From: Paragyromitra xinjiangensis
Lineage: Eukaryota; Ascomycota; Pezizomycetes; Pezizales; Discinaceae
DNA length: 64,000 bases
Assembly (NCBI GenBank): GCA_038503065.1
Contig: JBCAMK010000019.1
Location: 1,302,001 to 1,366,000 of the forward strand
Reading direction: 5' to 3'
Shown: positions 20,160 to 34,209 of the stretch, one piece after another
How positions within the stretch are numbered: position 1 is the stretch's first letter
How the letters are laid out: every line of letters starts with the position of its first letter
Program-made: the position numbers and the translations under genes
Notes under the pieces: generated by a model
The model's input: the letters and a program-made list of their open reading frames with translations, nothing else
Database searches by the model: none
What the model was told of the DNA's origin: nothing

Positions 20160-22497
20160 GTCACATTCGAATAAGCTTTTTTTTGGTTTGTTGGTTGGCT
20201 AACAATCTTGGGCGGGGTTTAATGGGGGTTATCTGTGTGAGTTGGATAAAAAAAGGCTGGCTTGCATTACATTGTGTTTGTGTGATAGGAATCCGGGGGA
20301 TAGACTACATTTCCCAGCCTCCACATCACCCTTAGGTCATTATACCCTCATGCACTAGGAGCAGAAGAAATAACAAAATTTATGGATTAGTTATAAGCTA
20401 TAAGTTCTTCGTCCGATACCAACTCACTGCATATGGCGTTGTAGGTTATTTGACATCACAACCCCACGACATAAAATGGGACGCGTCATTTCGTCGCCTT
20501 TAGGGAACTTGGTGTCTCCTAGAAGGCTGATAACCCCAGTTCTTGTACAAGGCGTGCACGTTTTCAACTACATATACCATGACATTGAAGATTGCATAGG
20601 TATTCATGCAAGACAGTGTCACTTGGCGCGTATATCAGAAAACTGCCTTGGGGTGTACCTATTCACAGCAACCTAGGAGCGGATAGACCGTTCGGTTCGA
20701 CTGCGGCTTGTATAACGGGTGAACGGATAGCGAGAGAGCCAGGGATGATTATAGTGACCGGGATCTTTGTGCAGGTCCCACAGCTCTGAGTTCTGGAAAT
20801 GTGGGCTGCAAAGTGGAATAGAAAAGCAACTTAGAACTCATTTTCTGATAGCGATGGATGGTATATACCCCTGAAAATGAATAGATCGTGTAGTTTCAGC
20901 CTTGAATATTGTCTTGCTGCCTGCAGTGGGTGTAGTTTCAAGTTCTCGCACAGCCCCACAGCCACAGTTACGCTCATGGGTAGTGCGATAATTTGTTCTC
21001 GCGACTTGCACTATCAGTTATCTCCAGAGATTTCTTGGTTCTCTAGGCATCCTCCTCTGGAAGCTGCCGAGCCCTATCTACCTTCCCAATATTCAATCTT
21101 TTGCAGAACGGATCTCGCCACCACTGGATAGTGATTTTTCCTATCCTAGTCTTAGCACACTTGTTTTCGCTGCTCTTATGGGCTGGGAAATTAGAGTTGA
21201 TACAATAGCTTTAGTTCACCGGGAAAAAGAAAAAGCGAACCGCTGGGAGACTAGTTGTTTTTCAGTGGGGATGAGATGGATTGAAGATTAATAATCGCTA
21301 AGGTAATTAGTAAACCACAGTCAGGAAGTTGATAATCACCTATCATACAGTTCATGGGGGTGTTGAATCTGATGCCTAGATTAGCGTTCGCAATGGTGAA
21401 GAGTTTTGGGCTCGCTTGGCATCGAAACGATCATCGCTATGTCGCACATGAAACCGGCGACCTGCGTCAGTCAAGGTGGATCTGGGAGTACAGTCTTTAG
21501 GAGGCTGTACAAGATTGTCAGTAGTACCAGTTTCCGTTAAAATAGCACCGGAAATGGTGGGGATATTGGTGGTGGAGGCTGCCGCTTTAAAAACCTTGTT
21601 TTTGTTTTTTTCTTCTGGTGTCAGGGTCCACGATGAACCAAGGAGGCCAGAAAACACCATGCTGATTTCTCCTGCCCAAAACTCTGGGGAAGTTTGCTAG
21701 GGCTTGTTTAGTGTATCTATCGCCGTTGGCTCTTGGAGGCTATCGGAAGTTTAAAGCATTCTCGTTCTTGGTGCTTTCGCGGCCGCTAGACTGCAATTGG
21801 GCTTACCACCCCCGAAACGCGGCTGACTTTCCTGCATCGGGATGGTTGCCCGGTCTTTATGTAATGTTTGTTCCCGTCAGAGGGGAAAGGAAGGAGCAGC
21901 AAGGCGGCCAATTTCCAGAACGCCTGGAGCCGATGGTAGCCACGAGAAATCCCATAGCTGGATGGTAGCAATAGTTTCCGTTGGTGAAAGCCACTTAACT
22001 CTAGGTGCAATAATGACCGTTATCGTTGGGCAGTGCCAAGTGGAGGGGCCGCTTGTCTTAGGATGGTGAGATGCTATTTGATCGGCGCTGTACCAAACGA
22101 GAGTAGGAGACCCTATAACCTTCCTACTCCACCGGCTTATGCAGTCTTTGGAAGGTGCCTCGCAGAATTACAGATAGAGATATAGCTACACGAGGCAAAT
22201 TTGATTCCCTGTCTTGTGTGTTGGGTTGTATTTTCGTTCCCTCACGTGGTATAATCGTACCCATTGTGATCATTATATTTACCTCTCGCCCCACGTCGCC
22301 TTCAGATTCAGCTTTGGTTATCGTGCATTATTCGTAGCTCGCTCCCCAACAAACGTGACAATCTTTGGCCGTTTTCAAAATAGGGACACCTTATCAGCGG
22401 TAGCAATACTTAGGACGCGCCTTGCCCGTGGGGAAAGACCGTCGCCACCAAGACTCTTTCTTTTCTCCGGATTCGGCCAAAGGCAGATACAACCACC
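20160..22497. other. Gene-free stretch with the permease promoter
   Basis: No convincing gene is seen. Short open frames are unlike each other and have no family features. Close to the permease start, CTTATC (22390, a reverse GATAAG) and AGATAG (about 22166) match the HGATAR sites used by fungal nitrogen regulators, which would suit a permease, but such sites are common by chance. Confidence 0.4.
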
Positions 22498-24541
22498 ATG
22501 AACCGCAGAGGAAATGTCAGTACTTCGTCTTCGGACACCTCACCTCAGGAAGGAGTCCGCAATGAGAAAATTCTACAATCAGAGTTTCTCGAGCCTAGGA
22601 GCGAGCTGGTCGAGATCGATGATGCCCATGATTTGCATCGCGGCCTGAAGGCCAGGCACATTACTATGATTGCTATTGGAGGCGCTATTGGAACTGGGTT
22701 GATTATTGGAACGTAAGTTTGCTGGCGTGCCTGGCTTGGATTATATGGAATTTTACTAAATGGTGATATTCCTTTATTTGTGGGTAATATAGTGGTTCTG
22801 CGCTTGCTCGTGCTGGTCCTGGATCAATTCTCATCTCTTACACTATTGTTGGGTTTTTGGTCTACTTGGTTATGTGCGCACTTGGTGAGATGGCAGCATG
22901 GTTGCCGATGGCTTCTGGGTTTACGGGTTATGCCGCGAGATTCTGTGATCCTGCACTTGGATTTGCGTTGGGATATACTTATTGGTTTAAGTACGTGTTC
23001 TTCGTGGCTGGCGCCTTATTTTTTTTCATTGGTTCAGTTGATTTCTGACAGGTAAAAATAGATATATCATTGTTACGCCAAACCAATTGACAGCAGCAGC
23101 ACTTGTGATACAGTACTGGCTTCCTAGAGACAAGGTTAACCCAGGAGTATGGATTGCTATATTCTTAGTGGTCATTTTGTTCATCAATTATTTCGGTATC
23201 AAATTCTTTGGGGAGTTTGAATTCTGGCTTTCCAGTAAGTGACAACTACTGCCATTCTCTCCTAGATCTTTTTACTGGTTAAGTTCCTAATTTCATCATT
23301 TAGGCATTAAGGTCGTCACTATTGTGGCTTTAATCCTCCTATCATTGGTCCTTGTCTTAGGAGGTGGCCCAGATCACGACAGGAAAGGTTTCCGCTACTG
23401 GAGGGATCCCGGTGCATTCAAAACCTACATTGCAGACGGCAACACTGGCCGCTTCCTTGCCCTCTGGTCTACTTTTGTCTCAGCAACATTTGCGTATCTT
23501 GGCACTGAGCTTGTTGGTGTTACTGTCGGCGAAGCCCAGAACCCACGCAAAACCATCCCTCGCGCTATCAAGCTTACTTTCTACCGAATTGTTTTTTTCT
23601 ATGTCCTTTCGGTCCTTTTGCTCGGCATGCTGGTTCCTTACAATTCCAAGGAGCTCATTGACGCTACTGGTAAATCTTCCTCTGCTGCTGCTAGTCCTTT
23701 CGTTGTGGCTATTGTTTTGAGCGGTATTCCACATCTACCTGGGATTTTGAATGCTTGCATTCTTATTTTCGTGTTCTCTGCATCTAATTCCGGTAAGTAA
23801 TACTTGAAGTCCTAGTTATTGGATTGCGTGTGCTAAGCATTTGGTAGACTTGTACATTGCATCAAGAACAATCTACGGCTTAGCCAAGGAAGGAAAAGCA
23901 CCCGCTTTCCTGGCTAAAACCGACAAACGTGGCGTCCCATATAACGCTTTAGGATGCAGCGCATTATTCGCATTATTAGCCTTCATGAACGTTAGCGAAG
24001 ATTCCAAAACCGTGTTTGGGTATTTCGTCAACCTTACAACCATCTTCGGTAATCTCCACAAACCTAATCCGATCCTACGTGCCACCATACTAACCCCATT
24101 TCTCCAGGTATCCTAACCTGGATCTCAATCCTAGTCTCCCACATCTACTTCGTCCGCGCCCGCCGCGCCCAAGGCGTCACCGATGACCAACTAGCCTACA
24201 CTGCACCATTCGGCGTCAAAGGATCCTATGGCGCCCTCTTCCTCTGCATCATCATCGCTATCTTCAAGAACTTCAATGTATTCACTCCATCTAAAACCTA
24301 CGGTAAATGGGACTATAAGAACTTCATCACCGGGTATCTCGGAATCCCACTGTATCTCATCATGATCTTTGGATATAAGTTCATGTATAGTAATAGTGGG
24401 ATCAGGCCTGAGGATGCGGATCTGTTTACCGGAAAGGATAAAATTGATCGTGATGAGGCGGAGTTTCTTAGGTTGCAGGAGGAGAAGGGGACGAAACAGG
24501 GAAGTTGGTTTTATACACATTTTGTCTCTTGGCTGTTTTAG
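22498..24541 (+). CDS. Amino-acid permease (APC superfamily, Dip5-like)
   Basis: Six exons (22498-22712, 22793-22990, 23062-23234, 23304-23792, 23848-24048, 24108-24541) splice in frame to 569 aa. The product is a plasma-membrane proton-coupled amino-acid transporter with about 12 membrane helices. The first helix carries the AAP signature GGAIGTGLIIGTG; further hallmarks are ALGEMAAWLPMASGFTGYAA, the GVTVGEAQNPRKTIPRAI loop and SASNSDLYIASRTIYGLAKEG. The overall pattern resembles the dicarboxylic amino-acid permease Dip5 more than general permeases, but substrate choice is inference. For intron 2 an earlier AG (23051-23052) would break the frame, so the acceptor at 23060-23061 was chosen. 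Candidate GATA sites upstream suggest nitrogen control. The gene appears intact. Confidence 0.93.
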
Positions 24542-25617
24542 GGGGTTGGTTTGGTTACGGACGAGGGTTTTCTTTTGTCTGGTTTTAGCGGGTCGAGTTG
24601 CTATGTCTGCGTTTTAATGTGTCTCCTTGATTATGCGTTGAAATGTTTGATAAAGGCTGGATGTTAGGTTATGCGTGGTTGACTGTATTTACTGGGGATT
24701 TTAGAGGCCCAAATTGAAAACTTGGGGATTCATGGTTGAAGGTTATGGGGTTCTATTGAGCTAGTGATATTTTAAGGCATATTGGGCGAAGCCCTTCAGT
24801 CCAATGATAGTCACATGTCTTGTAAATCGCTATTCTAGACCCAAATCAAGCTAAGAGAATACGTACACTGTAGCACGTTAGCGTGCCCTCACAAATACAC
24901 AAGCTTCGACAACAGAGAATATATTTTGGAATGGTGCCATAGTGAAGCTTGAGAAAAGGTGGAAGGATTCATGGCTTCGCAAGGAAGAGTGATTGAGAAG
25001 GAAGTATTTTTGCGTAGAAAAGGGTAAGCTATCACTCACTAAACGCGCGACAACCTTGATCGAGCCACAGCTTACTCGAAATATTGGTTACTACCTATGC
25101 ATCACCTGACCTAATCACTAACTGGTAGGCCTACATGTATCTCTGACGGAGGATGGTACGTGCCTAACAAAAAATCTATTTACCCAACTTAGGAGATTTA
25201 CCGAGTGATAATTCATGATTGACTTTACTAGAAATCAAGCTAGAATTATAAAAGATTAGTCCTTACGAAAAAGGAAGATTCTGTTTTTAGATTGTGATGC
25301 ATGCTGTAGTTTTGGAAGACGCTAAGTATGCACTCCATATAGCGCTCACGGCCGGGTTATTCCTGTCAGGTTTGGGTTCGAATTGAAGATAAATCTAAAG
25401 TTTATGCTGGTTGGTATCTACCAGTTCGGTATATATTAATATTAAATTTTGAATAAGAATCAAAACAACACCGGGCTTATGCTAGAAATACTAAAAATAC
25501 AACTAAGTAATTTTACAGGTTATGTGTACGTTTCCCCACAAAGTCGAATACACAAGCAAAATCATCCACGAGCTTTGATGATGTCGGCAGCCTATCAGAG
25601 AATTCAATTAGTTTATA
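24542..25617. other. Intergenic region between the permease and GMC genes
   Basis: The two genes converge here, so this holds both 3' ends. I see no further coding sequence, RNA gene or repeat. Confidence 0.5.
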
Positions 25618-27906
25618 TTACCACACTTCTACGGACGAGGTTTGATTCTTTACCTTTTCAGCTATAGCGTAAATGGTGGATTGAATATGAGTGGCAGGTG
25701 TCATTGGGATAATAGAACCGTCAACGATGCTCAAATTCTTGACGCCGTATACAAGCAGGTCTGAACTGACAACACCGCCATATTCACGTCTCATCATGGA
25801 GCATGTAGAACTTGGATGGGCAAATGTTGGAACCAATGATGCTCTGATTGCCGCTTTGATTTGATCGTCGGAAGAAAGAGCAGGATTGGGGCTTGTGCAA
25901 GCGGCTCCAAGCTCTTGAAGCGCGGGGGTTTGGTAGACCTTCCAGGTGAATCTAACCATTTCAGTCATTATATCAAGGTCAACGGGGTTCGTGAGAACAC
26001 CATAGTTGACTACTGGAGCACTCCATGGGTTTGTGCTGTTAATATTGATTGTCCCACGGCTGAAGGGCTTCTCAAGAGCAATCGCTGCACCAGACCCTCC
26101 TCCAAAGGCAAATTCTTGCACAGCAACTCTGCCTGACCTTATGTAGTTCGAGAGAAGTTCGGTTTGTCGGTGGTAACCTTCAATGACAGTTGAATCAGCG
26201 TCTTCGGGGAGGTAATCGGTCAATTTCTGGCGTTGGACAGAGTCTATGATGCGGTTGGCGGTAGCGTCGGAACTGACATCTGGAAGCGTATTAAAAGCGA
26301 CCGAATTGCCTCTACTAATAGTGTATGGACCTATCTTGAATTAGCTTTCTAGGTTCAGATTGGAATAAAGCCGCGACTCAATAGCTTTCTCGTCATCTTA
26401 CCCTGACGTTTGTCCACATAAAGTTTGAACATCTCAGCGTCGAATGTTGCATTGTTAGTAATATTTGTTGGATTTAAGCTATAATCATTGGAAACTAGGA
26501 AAAGTTAGACTGGAAATAAGTGCGAAAAGAAGACTTGGGGGTTCGTACAAGTCCCTCCGACATAGAGCACGGGGTGATCCTGGAAGTTCTTTCCCACACC
26601 AGGAAGATCAACAATGGTTCTAATCCCGAGACTTTGCAAGAGTGCCTTGGGGCCGATCCCAGACAGCTGTAGGAGCTGAGGAGTGTGACCAGCCCCAGCT
26701 GCCATGACAACTTCTTTCTTAGCAGACACTTTTGTGACTGCGTCACTTGCACTTGCGGCAAACTTTGGCAAAGATTAGCTAGTACTCTCAAGTTAACATC
26801 GAGTAATTGGAATCAAGAGGACTAACCTCAACACCTGTTACAGTGGTACCAGATAACACCAACTTTGTTACAGTCCTGCCGGTGATAAGATGATAATTCG
26901 AGCGCTTCTTGCTAGCCTCATAATACTCTCTCGCATATGACCGAGTTTGGTTCACGGCATCCAAGGAGTTAGGAACCCAGAACGCTCCAATTGCATTACC
27001 ATTCGCGCCATCTTTCGGGACTTTGATGCCAAGCTGCTTGAATGCGTTGAACCAATTTTCTAAGAGGTTTCTGTTAGTGTAACCCGGAAGAGATTGGTAT
27101 TGGTGTGTACATACTGACTCCCGGGTACTGGAAGTTTGGGAAGCTGGATTTTATCGGTCCGTTAGTACCGTGTGCGCTTGGGTCATACTCGATTCCAAAC
27201 TCTGCCGCCAGTTTAGGATTTGGGGGGGTAAATGTTTCGCTCTATAAACAGTCAGTTGAGGAAATTTAAAGCTATCCCAGTCTCGCTACCTGCATAGACT
27301 AACCTTTTTAAAGTACGGAAGCAATCCCGACCAACCCCATCCTGCATTTCCCAATGCCTCCCATAGATCGTAGTCTCCGGAAGAACCCCTGTCGAAAAAC
27401 ATACCATTGACTACGGTACCTCCCCCGACAACATGAGCTGCAATAAGGCTGTATGTGCGGTTATTAATCCCCTTCTGAGGGATACATGTTATGTTGTACA
27501 TATATTTCTGACCAGTACCACCAGCCCTGCCAGGAACCAGGACCCCATCCTCTCGGTCGTCCCTAAAAATCTCCGTTAGAAGAGCTCGGAGCCCCCAAAT
27601 GCAAGGATGGATTTGCTCACAAATTTCCAGACTCAATGACAAGTACAGTCTCTACGTATATATTATTAGCTGCCAAAGGTAGCATAAATATGCTCTATCT
27701 TGCCAGTTGGGGAACAAACTGGATGAATTCTCGGTAAGTCTGTCGGCGACGATCAAACCACTCGTTCCCCCTCCAACAACCACATAATCATAAGAAGACA
27801 GCAGCGCAGTATCTCGTCCAACCAACTGTGCTCGTTCAATGGGCGATGCCAAAGTGAAGGAAGCCAACGATAAGGCTGAAAATAAAAAGGCTGTCAACCC
27901 AGGCAT
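25618..27906 (-). CDS. Secreted GMC-family FAD oxidoreductase
   Basis: Eight exons (27906-27720, 27651-27621, 27562-27304, 27241-27115, 27059-26827, 26762-26549, 26494-26402, 26330-25618) give 618 aa. A signal peptide (residues 1-20) precedes the Rossmann FAD-binding motif [10 protein letters not shown] (about 42-51). Family landmarks follow: [18 protein letters not shown], the second GMC signature around [16 protein letters not shown], and two C-terminal histidines (His553 in TFAHPSSTC, His596 in PATHIQST) at the expected catalytic sites. Such enzymes oxidise alcohols or sugars using FAD outside the cell or in secretory compartments; the substrate cannot be read here. Exon 2 is only 31 bp, and an in-frame TAA near 26505 falls inside a 54-bp intron with a CTAAC branch site, so the gene appears intact. 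Confidence 0.9.
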
Positions 27907-30645
27907 TTTGAGTAACGAATGTGTTTTCAGACAAGTGATAGTTAACTTAGTGTAGGAAAAGACTGATGGAGCAAAGAACAGTAGGGAAGGAATCAGCTTC
28001 TAGGCAAATAGATTCAAAGGAGACGTACTTATAGAGGTTCACGATAGGTATCGTAATATACCGTCCTGCGCCACGTTTCTGCATGCGCACCGGGTATCGC
28101 GTTGTGCTCACATGGAATCCAAACTAGCAGGAACCCTGGGTATCTCGGGATCCGGGATTTCAAGTGGGGCAAATATCCCAAAGAGTAGTAAGTGGAGATA
28201 TACAGGAAAATGGTACCACGCTCGTAAGTCTGCCTAGCATTATAGAACATTCAAGTACCCAAGAGTCATGCAAAAGGAACCGTGTGTACCCCTCTACGTA
28301 CTACTAATGATTGGAACAAATTGGCATCTTCACCACTTTCCTGCTTTCGGCCTGCGGGAGCTAGGAATAGCTGTGCTATAATATGGGAAATCCAGTTGAC
28401 AGTCTACATCAAAGTAAGCGAGAATGGCAGGATACTGCTAGATCAAACGTCTCCACTTTGCCACGTTAGTGGTTATATATTCCGACGGCTAATTTTCAGA
28501 AATTGGCCCTCTGCTCAACCATTCTTAATTTTAGGTGCTGATGTAGATATTTCTAGGATAGGACAATGTATGAGAGAATCCTTAATGTGATGGGATGTGC
28601 CTTCGAGCAGGCAGGGGTTCATCTCATAACGTAAAGGACTCTTTGGTCGGCTCGGTAGGAAAGATCCATGTTCAGTTTTTGGGCTTCCTGAGAGTACAAT
28701 GAAGTGAAGTTGTTACCAATACATACAAGCATCCCTACAACTAGTCATACTCTAAGCATATCTACGATAGGTACAGGGTCTGGCTGCCGCATCGCGACTT
28801 ATACGTAGAAACCTTTTTTGATATATAAGCATGACTGTAACAGACATTTTGTACTGGATTTAGTAGGGAACCATCACACCCAGAGGGTCCCATCATTGGC
28901 TTCTTGGGGTCCTGTACGGTATTTATCACCCATTTCCTAGCCCTTGAGATCCGTCAATAGCCCCCTATAGATAGATTTCAGGAAGAGACGGGTACACCAG
29001 AACCATAACACACCTGCCCTTCATTGAACTGCTTAGAGTAGTTTGACCAATATCTAAGAAAAACTACCGGCTGCGCCGCTGCCGTGCTTACCCTCGCACC
29101 CAGATACGCCACATTTTATAGTACTTCGCTAACAAGGATATGTTCCCGCTTACAAGAACTCGGCTAAAGCAAAATCGACCAGCTTCATGAAACTAGGAAA
29201 TATAGGACTTAGTGTTGCGCTAAATTCTAAGTTGTGCGTTGGTTTTGCCACACTTTATTTCGACATCTTGGTATCTATTCCAGTATGTAGCAGTCAGATA
29301 TAAGACTTACCAACTAATCGTAGCAGATGTGTGGCAATTTCTACGTCTCTTATTGGCTGTTATTCCTTCTGGTACGGTGACAGTGATACCACATTTTAAA
29401 AGCAAGGTCTCCAGGATTAAACATGTAGGGATCTCATGGTACGTCTGTGGCATACTCCCGCTAGAGTAGTTGCTTCCGCAATTCATGGTCAGACGAACTT
29501 ACTTGAATTCACTCGACGGGTAACTGTGGCTTCTAACAAAGATTTTAGTTAGAGTAAATAAAACCGAGTTGATGCATATCAGTGAGAAACTTAAAAGTGC
29601 TTAAAAGGCTAACGCGTCTAAAGAGTTACCAGGTGTCATTTAGACCATGGATAAGGAAGGAGGTAATGAAACAGCGGGGCTAATATCCCTCATACTTGCA
29701 CTTGTACATGGTCATAGATAAAACTCAGAAAGCATGCAGTCCTTGTTGTACAAGTACCTATTCTATAGGCATAGGAATTGAAGCCCCCTGGCCTTTGCTT
29801 GAAAAGCAGTAACTGTTCTATTCTATACGTTACCAAACCACCGCAGAATCTCAGAGTGGATATTCTTACACTAACTTTGAAGAAGTTCCGTTCCATGCCA
29901 CCTATTATAGATCAACCAAAAACTTAAAGGAGCTATGAAATTATCAAAAGCACGTCCTATTCGATAACTACTGTGAAAACAGCCTAAAATCCCTAGTAGA
30001 CACGGCTTGTGGAAAAATAATTGGTTCCGGTACCTGGCAAAAGCACTTTGTTGCTCTCCGGTATTTACTAGCTAGGTGGTTGCCTACCGAGCTAGTCGTC
30101 AGGACGATTGTTTACAATCAATATTTTAAAAGGTCTAGTAAAAAATAGGGTATAAAAGAACGAAAAAGCGTTGTAAAAAGAAGCCTTCTACCTAGGCCTC
30201 TCTAGACATTCGTAAATCTACACGGATGTGATTGTTGCCACTGCCGAGAAATACCAAGAGTCCCCCTGGTAGTAGAAGCGGTTGATTTGAACGAATCGTG
30301 TCTCATTATCCCGAGTTCGTTTATATTCAGGTGTAACATTGATGAGTATGTACAAGGATGCTATACAAGAATCACTACATGTAGCTCCTTGTAAAGTGCT
30401 TCAGGATCTCTGCCGATACATAGATTTATAATCAGAATCCAGCAAGCTCGCAACACTAGGCTAAACCTGTGAATAATTGGTAGTTTTCCTTTCTTTTCTT
30501 TCCTAAGACACGCCATGTGTTGTAATCTCAGTTCATTGGTAACCCGCAAGCTTAAAGTCTAGCTGGCTGCTCCCGAAGTCTCACAAGAGCCTCACGGCAA
30601 CACCCGAATGCCCGAAACCCGGCGTGGGGAAATAAAGCAGCAGTA
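27907..30645. other. Gene-free stretch
   Basis: Upstream of the GMC gene I see no gene-like frame, only short random open frames. No repeat or RNA gene was recognised. Confidence 0.4.
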
Positions 30646-30937
30646 CAGTCACCCCCGGCCTGATGGCGCGCCTAGTCAGCTGGCGGACACGGGCCACCTC
30701 TCAGCTAGCGAGAAGGTTCGATTGGGTAAAACTTATGGTTGTAGCCGGTCAATAGGAAATCCACTACAGCAAGAGGGGAGTGACTACAAGATGCTGATAT
30801 TCTAATTAGTCTAGTATTAACTATAATTTTCTCAATTACCACTTTGCAAACTTTGTTAAGGTGGCTCTATGTGCATCTGCGTGGGTATAATCAGGTCCGC
30901 CAACTGACCAGGCACGCCATCAGGCCGGGGGTGACTG
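30646..30937. mobile_element. MITE with 43-bp TIRs and TA target duplication
   Basis: The left end (from 30646) and the reverse complement of the right end (from 30937) match over about 43 bp with three differences, all transitions, starting CAGTCACCCCCGGCCTGATG. Both ends are flanked by TA (30644-30645 and 30938-30939). A CAGT start, TA duplication and a 292-bp non-coding body fit a non-autonomous Tc1/mariner-Fot1/pogo element. Confidence 0.88.
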
Positions 30938-32699
30938 TAAATATGTGTGCTTCATCTCGGTTGCCGGGTGTGTTACGAGAAGATGGTTCGGGAAAAGATC
31001 ATATCGAAATAAAACCGAGTATGTAACCCCAAATTGCTTCGCTATTTACACTATATACTACATTTTTGAAACAGAAGAAGCAATGATGGTACGGATTTTG
31101 GTAAAGCGCGGAAAGGATTATTTGCTGGAAGCCCGGAGTGTCAAATCATCCGGAATTTAGTGGCGTATTGTTGTCTTATGCTACAGTGGTGACAGTTATG
31201 TTTCTTTATTCTGTACAGCAATTCCTGCAGAACACATACGATCTCGTTACTGCGAGTCCTCGGTTGGAGAAAGCAAGGTGAGACTGTATCTCCCAGGAAA
31301 TAATACATAACTATAAAAACGGCCCGTGTGGAAGAAGCCTAGAACTAATACATGCCATAGTAAGATCTTAACAACGCAGAGTCAAGATGCGGGGAGACTT
31401 ATTCTACCACTATCTCAGCCTTGGTATAAGGGGTCTCACGCTTACCCAGGATTGATTCCACATGAGCAAGCGCGGCGGGGGCGCATTTACGAATGGGGGT
31501 TTTCCCATTGCCCCGGTAGGAGATAAAGACAGTACCCAGGTTTAACAACTTGCTCAAGACACGGTTCCGGGAAAATCGCCACGTGCAATCTTTCGTTGGT
31601 GAAGAGTCCACCGATGGCTGAGTTCTGGGGCCACGCTGTGGGAAGATTAACTAATTGCCTACTTGAGACTTCTTCTTTCTTCGCATGGTAATTAATCATT
31701 GCCACTTAGGATAGCGATTGCCCCATAGCTCTTGTTCCGCACTATGCTACACAATGAGATTAGCATCGATATCCAGTGTTGAGTACAGCACAAGGAGGGA
31801 ATTTTGTTGGTTAGTGCTAATGCCACCTACAAAGAATAAAATATCTTGGATCTGGGTAAATAATAGGTTTCCATCGCAACATACATACTTCATATATGGA
31901 TTGCATCCTTCGAGATGTGTCTCTAATATGGGTGGAAGAAACTCTATTCCACGTCCCGGTTTCTAGATACATACGTATACAAGGTGCATAGGTGTGTGAA
32001 GGAGTATGTGTGAATGCAAAAGCTTTTGTGAGATTTTATGATACTGAACTGTTCAGTGTATGCACCACGCAGTACTCCTGGGGAGTGAACTCTTACCTTC
32101 AAGCCCACGGAATCGCCTATGAAGGACTACTCTTCTCGGCTTGGGTGGCTTTGCTTGCAGACACTCCTATGTTTGTAGAGTGTCGCTGCGATCCCCTATG
32201 TAGATTACGCCAGGACTAAGATCGCAACAAAATGCAAAACACGATCAGCATGTTCACAATCCGATTGCGCAGACACTGATACACTGATTCCCAGCTGGTC
32301 TCGAAATTTCTTGCCCCAAAAAGTCGAGACTAACCCCTATACCACAACGGCTTATAAGTCCGAGTCCGATGGGGGTCCGTGAGTTACTAATTTCAGACAT
32401 GCAGCATTTTAGAACCTTGTTTGAGTTCGAGTCAAACTCGCCAGGCGCTGCCAGAACCAAGTTTGATATCATGAAAGTTATTTACGCTTATACTCCGGAT
32501 GATGTGGGTGATTTGTGTTCAGGTTTTCGGCCCGCATGCGTATCAGGCTTAGTCTCGGGATATATAGATATTGGAAAGTAAACCTACCAACCTTTCTCAA
32601 ATGGAAGTTTTTAAAACTCCAATGCCCGGCATTTAGAGAAGATCTTACCTCGAGATTTCTGCTCCGACTTCAATTTGACTTTGTACAAGCCGAAGCACC
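30938..32699. other. Gene-free stretch upstream of the rhodopsin-domain gene
   Basis: No supported gene, RNA or repeat is seen here. Confidence 0.4.
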
Positions 32700-34209
32700 A
32701 TGTCGGCGAGCTGGCCAACGCCTAACTATGTCAACCCACCAACCCGAGCGCCCATGGTAGTAGGCGTGAATACGGCCATGATTTGCACTTCGCTATTTTT
32801 CGTAGGTCTGCGAGTTTTTACGAGGTTTAGGCTCACATCGATCGGTACTGATGACATTCTGATATGTATTGCATGGGTATGTCAAGAATTTACGATACTT
32901 TCCCCATTTTCCGTATTCTTTCGAATGTAGCTTTAACACCCAGCCTCTAGTCGCTTTCGTTTTCAATGACACTTTGTATTATCCTCTGTAAGCTTAGCGC
33001 TCCTAATAACCCCTCAAACTTTCCACTAATAAGCTTGATAGCAACTAAGTATGGTAACGGAAGGCATCTATGGGATATTCCACCTGACTGGCTTCCTATG
33101 AGTGGAAAGGTATTTCTGGGCTCCAGTTAACCTCATCCATAGCCTGCTAACGATGGTACTAGCTAGGGTACACATTCACGGCTTTCTACAACCCGACTCT
33201 CATGATGACAAAAGCTTCAATACTCACCTTCTACCTAAACAAACTGGGCACCGAGAAAGGATTCCGAAAGATTTGTTGGGTAGTTCTGGGCTATGTTATC
33301 TGCAGTAGCACCTCCATCTTCTTTTCAAATATTTTCCAGTGCAGACCCGTATCGGGTGGGTGGGATAGATCAGCCCCGGGGCGTAAATGCATCAACGTAA
33401 GAAGCACTACTAGTCGATCTTATCTCCTTCCTAGCTGACCTTTTTTTTTCTTCAGACAAATGCTCTTTACTATTACTCGGGCGCGAACAACCTTATCACC
33501 GATCTAGTATTGTTATTTCTCCCAATGCCAATCATCTGGAAACTCAAACTACCTCTCAGACAGAAAGTGGGATTAGTGTTTGTTTTCTCAATGGGCGCCT
33601 TGTGAGTGTATTCGGATAGGACCTTTGCGCATTCTATCCCACTAGTACTAATTTCTCCAAAGCGTAACTGGAGTCAGTATTATCCGCATCCACATGGTGA
33701 CAGTCGCAGTTACCAGCAATGATTTACCCTGTGAGTACCCCATCTACAGCCGTACATCCTCCCTCTGACTATTTGATTTAGGGACCGGTGCCGTCTCCTC
33801 CACTTGGTCCGCGGTAGAACTTAACGTCGCAATAGTCTGCGCTTGCATGCCAGCGTTCAAACAATTTCTATCATGGGTAGCACCTGGCGTAATGGGGTCT
33901 ACAATGAAAAGGAGTCAATACTACGGTCCTGGAGGAGGTTCTGGAGGGCTCAAGTACCACGATGGCACAAATGGGCGGAAGAGCATCAATGGACTAAAGC
34001 CCACCCGATCAGCCCATGGACCTAACACTACAACCATCACTGCAACCCATGACGGCGATAGCGAAGAGTACATTATGAATGATCTTGATGGCGGCTCGGG
34101 AGGCTCGGGGTCAAATATGGGTATCAATAAGACGATAGAGGTTACGGTGGAGTCGGAGGAGGTGAAGGACGAGATTTCTCAGGCTACAGATGGAAGGAAA
34201 AATTGGTAG
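32700..34209 (+). CDS. Fungal rhodopsin-domain integral membrane protein
   Basis: Seven exons (32700-32876, 32944-32987, 33034-33109, 33163-33396, 33456-33601, 33663-33730, 33782-34209) give 390 aa with about seven membrane helices. The pattern is typical of the large fungal family of SAT4/PTH11-like rhodopsin-domain proteins: ATKYGNGRHLWDIP, FTAFYNPTLMMTKASILTFY, FQCRPVSGGWD, then ALYYYSGANNLITDLVLLFL and a terminal hydrophobic segment with WSAVELNVAIVCACMPAFK. The last about 90 residues are a soluble Gly/Ser/Thr-rich tail. Members are suspected to be receptors or transport-related proteins, but most have no known ligand. Exon 2 (44 bp) is the least certain; other exon boundaries follow clear GT...AG sites. 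Confidence 0.87.

Noticed and set aside
22780..23055. Alternative frame across permease exon 2 and its intron
   Set aside because: It overlaps a transmembrane exon that splices cleanly and has no features of its own.
26490..26560. Premature stop in the GMC oxidoreductase
   Set aside because: The TAA falls in a 54-bp intron with proper donor, CTAAC branch site and acceptor, and splicing restores the family sequence.
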